From positions 231,355,943-231,419,942 of the forward strand of contig NC_084482.1 of the NCBI RefSeq assembly GCF_030035675.1: a stretch of 64,000 nucleotides of DNA, given 5' to 3'. How positions within the stretch are numbered: position 1 is the stretch's first letter; every line of letters begins with the position of its first letter. Positions 55,222 to 64,000 of the stretch are shown here, piece after piece. The stretch comes from Rhineura floridana (taxonomy: Eukaryota; Chordata; Lepidosauria; Squamata; Rhineuridae). The notes beneath the pieces are model-generated. The model did not search any database. It was given only the letters and a program-made list of their open reading frames with translations, and was not told where the DNA came from. A program made the translations under genes and the position numbers.

Positions 55222-57438
55222 AGTTTAAAAACACTATATTAGAAGCTCAACTGGAGTGCATACCGCAAATCAGAAAAGGTACCGCCAGGGCCAAGAAGAT
55301 GCCAGCATGGTTAACGAGCAAAGTCAAGGAAGCTCTTAGAGGCAAAAAGTCTTCCTTCAGAAAATGGAAGTCTTGTCCGAATGAAGAAAATAAAAAAGAA
55401 CACAAACTCTGGCAAAAGAAATGCAAGAAGACAATAAGGGATGCTAAAAAAGAATTTGAGGAGCACATTGCTAAGAACATAAAAACCAACAACAAAAAAT
55501 TATATCAATACATTCAAAGCAGGAGACCATCTAGGGAGGCGATTGGACCCTTGGATGATAAGGGAGTCAAAGGTGTACTAAAGAACGATAAGGAGATTGC
55601 AGAGAAGCTAAATGAATTCTTTGCATCTGTCTTCACAGTGGAAGATATAGGGCAGATCCCTGACCCTGAACTAACATTTGCAGGAAGGGATTCTGAGGAA
55701 CTGAGACAAATAGTGGTAACGAGAGAGGAAGTTCTTGGCTTAATGGACAATATAAAAACTGACAAATCACCGGGCCCGGATGGCATCCACCCGAGAGTTC
55801 TCAAAGAACTCAAATGTGAAATTGCTGATCTGCTAACTAAAATATGTAACTTCTCCCTCGGGTCCTCCTCCGTGCCTGAGGAATGGAAAGTGGCAAATGT
55901 AACGCCAATCTTCCAAAAGGGATCCAGGGGGGATCCTGGAAATTACAGGCCAGTTAGCTTAACTTCTGTCCCTGGAAAACTAGCAGAAAGTATTATTAAA
56001 GCTAGATTAACTAAGCACATAGAAGAACAAGCCTTGCTGAAGCAGAGCCAGCATGGCTTCTGCAAGGGAAAGTCCTGTCTCAGTAACCTATTAGAATTCT
56101 TTGAGAGTGTCAACAAGCATATAGATAGAGGTGATCAAGTGGACATAGTGTACTTTGACAAAGTACCTCACCAAAGACTTCTGAGGAAACTTAGCAGTCA
56201 TGGAATAAGAGAAGAGGTCCTCTTGTGGATAAGGAATTGGTTAAGAAGCAGAAAGCAGAGAGTAGGAATAAACGGACAGTTCTCCCAATGGAGGGCTGTA
56301 GAAAGTGGAGTCCCTCAAGGATCGGTATTGGGACCTGTACTTTTCAACTTGTTCATTAATGACCTAGAATTAAGAGCAGGCAGTGAAGTGGCCAAGTTTG
56401 CTGACGACACTAAATTGTTCAGGGTTGTTAAAACAAAAAGGGATTGCGAAGAGCTCCAAAAAGACCTCTCCAAACTGAGTGAATGGGCGGAAAAATGGCA
56501 AAAATGGCAAAAATGGAAAAATGGCAAATATAAACAAGTGTAAAATTATGCATATTGGAACAAAAAATCTGAATTTCACATACACGCTCATGGGGTCTGA
56601 ACTGGCGGTGACCGACCAGGGGAGAGACCTCGGGGTTGTAGTGGACAGCACGATGAAAATGTCAACCCAGTGTGCGGCAGCTGTGAAAAGGCAAATTCCA
56701 TGCTAGCGATAATTAGGAAAGGAATTGAAAATAAAACAGCCGATATCATAATGCCGTTGTATAAATCTATGGTGTGGCCGCATTTGGAATACTGTGTACA
56801 GTTCTGGTCGCCTCATCTCAAAAAGGATATTCTAGAGTTGGAAAAGGTTCAGAAGAGGGCAACCAGAATGATCAAGGGGATGCAGCGACTCCCTTACGAG
56901 GAAAGGTTGCAGCATTTGGGGCTTTTTAGTTTAGAGAAATGCGGTCCGAGGAGACATGATAGAAGTGTATAAAATTATGCATGGCAGTCAGAAAGTGGAT
57001 AAAGAGAAGTTCTTCTCCCTCTCTCATAATATTAGAACTCGTGGACATTCAAAGAAGCTGAATGTTGGAAGGTTCAGGACAGACAAAAGGAAGTACTTCT
57101 TTACTCAGCGAATAGTCAAACTATGGAATTTGCTCCCACAAGATGCTATAATGGCCACCAGCTTGGATGGCTTTAAAAGAAGATTAGACCAATTCATAGA
57201 GGACAGGGCTATCAATGGCTACTAGCCATGATGGCTGTGCTCTGCCACCCTAGTCAGAGGCAGCATGCTTCTGAAAACCAGTTGCCGGAAGCCTCAGGAG
57301 GGGAGAGTGTTCTTGCACTCGGGTCCTGCTTGCGGGCTTCCCCCAGGCACCTGGTTGGCCAGTGTGAGAACAGGATGCTGGACTAGATGGGCCACTGGCC
57401 TGATCCAGCAGGCTCTTCTTATGTTCTTATGTTCTTAT

Positions 57439-58110
57439 TAACCAGTTGCCGGAAGCCTCAGGAGGGGAGAGTGTTCTTGCACTCGGGTCCTGCTTGCGGG
57501 CTCCCCCCAGGCACCTGGTTGGCCAGTGTGAGAACAGGATGCTGGACTAGATGGGCCACTGGCCTGATCCAGCAGGCTCTTCTTTTGTTCTTAGTTCTTA
57601 TGTGTTCCATGACATGCTGGTCCATTGAGTGCAGGAGATGAGATGAAATCCCTGGCAACCTTGGCATTACATAGCCCCGAGAAAGGACTGCCCTTTTGCA
57701 AGAATTTATTTATTGATTTATTTATGTATTGCACTTGTATACCACCCCATAGCCGAAGCTCTCTGGGCGGTTTACAGCAATCAAAAACATTAAAACAAAT
57801 ATACAATTTAAAACACATATTTTAAAAAACAATTTGAAGCACAATTTTAAAATTTAAAACAATATAAAAACAATTTATAATGGCAGTATAAGGTAGAGTG
57901 CCACCACCCCTTAGACTGGTTAACCATCCTGAGCCAAAGGGAAACTCAGAGCCCAGAAAACTTGCCAAGGATTACAGACAGCAAGAGCCAAAGAGACACT
58001 CCTTGCCCTGGAGCCTTTAGGCAAAATCCCCAATTCACATAGTAGTCGTGGTCAGTGGCCAAGGTACCGGTTCAGAGCCAAGCCTCTCCTGAATGAACGC
58101 ACAGGGAAGG
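57439..58110. repeat. Second CR1-C 3' end, repeat D, L2 tail and LTR family A pieces
   Basis: 57,439-57,600 is a duplicate CR1-C 3' UTR (plus). 57,601-57,700 is repeat D, as at 20,430. 57,705-57,890 is an antisense L2 3' tail (TATACCACCCCATAGCCGAAG). 57,891-58,110 is LTR family A (GACTGGTTAACCATCCTGAG). No gene. Confidence 0.65.
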
Positions 58111-58679
58111 TGCTGTTTCCCCCCAACTGCCTTGGTATTTCAAATTGGCCCCATATCCAAGGTGATGGACCCAAACCCTGCCTGGGATTAATTCCCCCTC
58201 CCCATAGTGATCTCTCTCTCTCTCTCTCCTCCCCCCCCCGCCTGCAGCCCTCATCAGTTAGACTTGGCTGCTCTATGGGCATCCCATCATTCTCCCTGTG
58301 GGAGACCATCTTTCCATGCTCAGAGGATGCAGACTTTCCAGAAGGATGGTACGAGAATATCCTGCTACACTGCACCCTCCCGCAAGAACCATCCCTTGCT
58401 TGCCTTTCATTACCTTTCTTGAGGGCGGGGGAGGAAATGAGGGGATGTCCCTTTTTTGGTTGATTGACAGTTATACCTGCCTGCTTTATACTTATTTGTA
58501 CATCTCTTCTAGAAATAGTGTACTTTCAATCCCCCGGGCAGGGCCTGAGCTGCCTCTTGAAACAACAGAGAACATAGTCATGCGTGAGGACTGGATGTTA
58601 GCCTTCAACCCAGGGATGCGGAACATCTGGCCCCGAGGGCGGGGCAAATGTGGACCTCCAGACCTTTCTATCTGGCCCT
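58111..58679. other. No gene recognised
   Basis: CT-rich and unassigned. Near 58,615-58,680 the words GGATGCGGAACATCTGGCCC and GGACCTCCAGA resemble a decayed hAT MITE end, too weak to call. Confidence 0.35.
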
Positions 58680-58884
58680 TGGAACTCGATTCACTAGAAA
58701 AAAACAATAATGCTGGGAAAAACAGAAGGGAGTATAAAAAGAGGAAGGCCAAACAAGAGATGGATTGACTCCATCAAGGAAGCCACAGACCTGAACTTAC
58801 AAGATCTGAACAGGGAGGTTCATGACAGATGCTCTTGGAGGTCACTGATTCATAGGGTCGCCATAAGTCTTAATCAACTTGAAG

Positions 58885-58900
<16 letters not shown>
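58680..58900 (+). mobile_element. BovB 3' end
   Basis: Encodes GRPNKRWIDSIKEATDLNLQ and DLNREVHDRCSWRSLIHRVA, followed by GGTCGCCATAAGTCTTAATC and an ACAACAACAA tail, the standard BovB 3' terminus (shared with squamate SINE tails). Confidence 0.85.
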
Positions 58901-60929
<2,029 letters not shown>

Positions 60930-61390
60930 TTAACTGTCAAAGCTCGAGGCCTTGTACGGAGTTAGTTTAGCAGTAGTTGCTTGGTAACAGGTTGTGAAAA
61001 GAGTCACAGAGAAACAATTATAACAAAGATCTGCTCAGTTGTTCCTCCATTTAAGGTGGACAGCCCAGTACTTATGCACACCTGGAATTTACAAACCTAG
61101 GATGGATCCTGTCTGACAGGAACATGGCCCTTTCCACTGCCCAGAGGGCAGCTCGCATCCCCTCCCTCCCTCCCAAAAAGATTAACCCCGTTACCTGCAA
61201 CACAAGACAGTGCTGGAAGATGAGACCCCCAGGACAGATGGCACTCTGTGAGCTACTGGGGAAGAACAAAGGACAAGTACGAGTAGTGCTGTGACTAATG
61301 ACGCAGCTGGGTCAGAGCCGAATGGAAGCCCAGAGACTGATGCACACAGATGCGAAAGGAGAGTCTGGAGTTGCTGTCTCTAATATCATC
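60930..61390 (-). repeat. Zinc-finger gene 2 5' flank (duplicated at 13.46 and 51.1-52.4 kb)
   Basis: Continuous version of the flank from GCTCGAGGCCTTGTACGG through the TTGCAG|GTAACGG donor word (61,189-61,200, minus). It contains no coding sequence that I can support. Confidence 0.55.
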
Positions 61391-61427
61391 TGGACCAATG
61401 CATGTGGCAGGACACACACATGGTTAG

Positions 61428-63290
61428 TTGTGGTCAGTGACCAAGGTACCGGGTCAAAGCCAACCCTCTTTTGAATGAACGCACACTGGTCAATAGAAAT
61501 AACTTATTGAAAGAATAAAAGAGGTGCACACTTACAGCAGCAAAATAGTTCCTTCATATCAACACTCAAAAGGGGCAAGGTAAAGCACAGTTGGCTCCAG
61601 AATCATACTCAAAGAGTGCTTATCAATGGTTCCTTCTCAAACTGGGCGGAAGTAACGAATGGCGTAACACAAGGCTTGGTCCTGGGCCCAGTGCTTTTTA
61701 ACATTCTTATTAACAACTTGGAGGAGGAGGTACAGAGCATGCTGATCAAATGTGCAGATGATACAAAATTGAGTTCAGTGGGACTTGCTTCTGAGTAGAC
61801 ATGCACTGTTACTTTATGAAGTTTGGAAGGACAGTGGGAATTAATGCCAATACTGCAGTGTTGCAGCGCAGTACTCTCTGTGTCTACTCGGAAGTAAGCC
61901 CTACTGAGTTTGTTGGGACTTACCCCCAGGTAAGTGAGTAGGTTAGCCGTCACTTGCTCAATCATTTGCTTTAATAATGTTATTTGTTATCTAATTTTGA
62001 GAATTGTTATTTAATTTTGAGAATTGTATTATTTTATTGAGGTATTATGTTCTATTGATGTATCGTTATGTTCATTTTCTTATGTAAGCCGCCTTGAGGG
62101 CCTTTTTGGCTATGAGGCGGGGTATAAATTTAATAAATAAATAAAAAACAAACAAATAAATAAATAATACCGTGGAAGACAGAAAGAAAATTCAAAGGTG
62201 CCTTGATAGGCTGGAGCATTGGGCTGAAAACAACAGAGTGAAATTCAACAGGGATAAATGCAAAGTTCTATACTTAGGAAAAAGAAGCCAAACGCACAGT
62301 TACAAGATGGGGGATACTTGGCTCAGCAGTACGACATGTGGGAAGGATCTTGGAATTTTTGTTGATCACAAGCTGAATATGAGCCAACAGTGTGATATGG
62401 CTGCAAAAAAGGCAAATGCTATTTTAGGCAGCATGAACAGACGTATAGTTTCCAAATCGCATGAAGTATTCATTCCCCTCTATTCACCACTGGTTACGCC
62501 TCCTCTTGGATGCTGTGTCCAGTTTTCGATGCTGCACTTCAGGGAGGCAGACAAACTGGAACGGGTTCAGAGGAGGGCAACAAGGATGATCAGGGGACTG
62601 GAAACAAAGCCCTATGAGGAGAGACTGAGAGAACTGGGCATGTTTAGCCTGGAGAACAGAAGACTGAGGGGAGATATGATAGCAGTCTACAAGTACATGA
62701 AAGGTTGTCACATAGAGGAGGGCCGGGATCTCTTCTCGATCGTCCCAGAGTGCAGGACACGGAATAATGGGCTCAAGGTGCAAGAAGCCAGATTTCGACT
62801 GGACATCAGGTAAATCCTCCTAACTGTTAGAGCCATAGGGCAATGGAACCAATGATCTGGAGAGGTAGTGGACTCTCCGACACTGGAGGCATTCAGGAGG
62901 CAGCTGGACAGCCATCTGTCGGGAATGCTTTGATTTGGATTCCTGCATTGCGCAGGGGGTTGGACTTGATGGCCTTATATCCATTTAACCAATCAGGAAA
63001 TATCTTCATGGATTAAGGGCCCATCAATCTCCTGGCCAAATGGAACATCCTCCCTAAAACTTCCAGGGCTTTATGACCTTGATGGAGCCCGTCTTCTACG
63101 GATAAGGGGGTGTTAGGGAGGGCCTCTGATTACCCGCAGCTGGGAAATAAAACTGCCAACTCAGAGCTCTAACACAGAAGCCAAATGTTAACCTGTTAAG
63201 ATCCCGCATTAACATAAGAAATCCCACAATTCTTTGCTACACAACCATTTTGGATTCAGGTTTCCATGACATTTTGGATTCAGGTTTCCA
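61428..63290. mobile_element. LTR family A, fossil, split by a CR1
   Basis: 61,428-61,592 and about 62,985-63,290 are parts of one LTR copy. Its right end (TTTCCATTACA, with the last 30 bp repeated) is followed by BovB sequence at 63,290. It gives the right-hand junction of the BovB/LTR A nest whose left junction is seen at 2,995 and 55,125. Confidence 0.55.
61593..62980 (+). mobile_element. CR1 LINE fragment with internal insertion
   Basis: 61,616-61,777 encodes GVTQGLVLGPVLFNILINNL and CADDTKLSS (motifs B and C). 62,166-62,813 continues MEDRKKIQRCLDRLEHWAEN, LGIFVDHKLNMSQQCDMAAK, KLERVQRRATRMIRGLE and MFSLENRRLRGDMIAVYKYM. The 3' end GGGGTTGGACTTGATGGCC is at about 62,958, without the ATTCTATG tail. 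The block between (61,778-62,165) is an insertion carrying GGACTTGCTTCTGAGTAGAC, GTAAGCCGCCTTGAGGGCC and an AATAAATAAATAAA tail. It is a LINE/SINE 3' end of unassigned family. Confidence 0.8.
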
Positions 63291-63350
63291 TTACATTTTG
63301 GACACGTAATGAGAAGACATGATTCACTAGAAAAGGCAGTAACAATGTCC
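63291..63350 (+). mobile_element. BovB fragment continuing after LTR family A
   Basis: TTTGGACACGTAATGAGAAG encodes FGHVMRR, followed by HDSLEKAVTM, the residues that follow AKMLKxRLS in BovB. Confidence 0.7.
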
Positions 63351-64000
63351 CTCAGTCTCGGGCTTCTTTGAACATGTGCCGGGGTAGGAGTAGGCGGGGC
63401 CTGCCATTATTGGGCAGGGGACATAATAGTGGTGGGAGGCAGACTGGCCGTACCAGGGGAAGGGATACAAGACATCTTCGTGCCTAGATCCAGGGGGTGG
63501 GGTGGGGACCAACGCATGTGGCAGGACACACACTTGATCTTGTCTCCGGGACAGGAAGAAGGTGATCTGAGGGCGGAGGGGTTCTTAGCGACTCCTTTGT
63601 CATGGACACATCACCACCTGACAAGGTGTAGACTTTGTGCCCCTGGTAACCTTCACAAGGGTGAAGGCCTGATTAAGATGGTCCGCCCCCAGAGACTCAT
63701 GGATCCAGATGGTTTCCTGAATGCTCTGGGGGACATTCCCAGCATGGCTGGTGATACTGCCGAAGCCCTGGTCAATCTCTGGAATACGGAGGTGACCCAA
63801 GCGGTGGACATTATTGCTCCAAAGCGTCCTCTCCCACCAGGGAAGGCCCATAATACACCTTGGTTTACTCAAACCTTGGGCCTGATGAAGCGGCAGGGAC
63901 AACGGCTAGAGCGACGATGGAGAAGAACTCCGTCCGCTTCTGATCGAACAAAGGCTAGAGCTCCTTTTTGAGCCTATCATGTGGCTGTGATGGCAGCGAG
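63351..64000 (+). mobile_element. L2 LINE fragment (endonuclease end and linker), runs off the window
   Basis: Encodes QRMWQDTHLILSPGQ-type sequence (GPTHVAGHTLDL in the next frame), then GLIKMVRPQRLMDPDGFLNA, LVNLWNTEVTQAVDIIAPKR and TPWFTQTLGLMKRQGQRLER. Equivalent to the fragment at 1-433 and to the linker of the L2 at 45.3 kb. Confidence 0.75.

Larger units (their letters stand above)
52562..57437 (+). mobile_element. CR1-C copy 4: CR1 LINE with internal BovB/LTR patch
   Basis: It starts inside ORF1 at the esterase (DSLVDSAGEES) and ends in TTCTTATG repeats. 52,562-54,047 and 55,222-57,437 are CR1; 54,048-55,221 is BovB plus LTR A. The two CR1 parts overlap by about 90 bp (53,957-54,047 repeated at 55,222-55,313). 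ORF2 shares with copy 1 the frameshift near 53,885. It also has an 18-bp in-frame loss near 56,150 that removes the motif A Asp (YLDFQKAFDKV becomes YFDKV). An AAAATGGC expansion near 56,500 shifts the frame. It cannot be active. Confidence 0.9.

Overview
The window looks like nuclear DNA from a squamate reptile (lizard or snake). It is packed with LINEs of several clades typical of that group (two CR1 subfamilies, at least two L2 subfamilies, RTE-BovB and a Vingi/I-like element). It also holds hAT DNA transposons, a MIR-like SINE, LTR fossils and two degenerate C2H2 zinc-finger gene arrays. No bacterial-type genes, rRNA, tRNA or CRISPR were seen. Family assignments come from recognised protein motifs and typical repeat ends; no database was searched.

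Layout. 1-13.4 kb is nested LINE fragments plus a near full-length CR1 (8.9-13.0 kb). 13.4-14.0 kb is a copy of the flank of the zinc-finger genes. 14.0-18.24 kb is a LINE-free island. It holds a promoter-like block of three 141-bp tandem repeats and an unrecognised three-exon gene with an open 279-codon frame. It also holds a TATA/CCAAT promoter with a leader exon and repeated 41-bp exon-like segments, and on the other strand the 3' two exons of a BCL2A1-like gene. The introns there are only about 84-93 bp. 18.2-28.8 kb holds an LTR fossil with nested L2 and hAT insertions, an L2 with a 540-codon open frame, and a Vingi-like LINE. 28.8-31 kb is an internally deleted CR1. 32.6-39.5 kb is a Ty1/copia fossil whose 5' LTR appears to have been split by a third CR1 copy. 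40.2-41.1 kb is an inverted-repeat cluster. 41.9-47.3 kb is a possible retroviral gag fossil split by a nearly complete L2. 49.4-51.0 and 58.9-60.8 kb are the zinc-finger arrays. 52.6-57.4 kb is a fourth CR1 copy containing a BovB/LTR patch. 61.4-64 kb is again nested LINEs.

Two things stand out. First, all four copies of the larger CR1 family carry T-TTA-AAC in the ORF1 frame directly before the ORF1 stop codon. Six nucleotides later comes an 8-bp GC-rich stem, complete in three of the copies, and ORF2 lies in exactly the -1 frame with no ATG ahead of its endonuclease blocks. That is the layout of a programmed -1 frameshift signal. Second, the 14-18.2 kb island has the compact look of a small-intron, possibly virus-derived gene block with a BCL2A1-like gene. 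Its main protein was not recognised.
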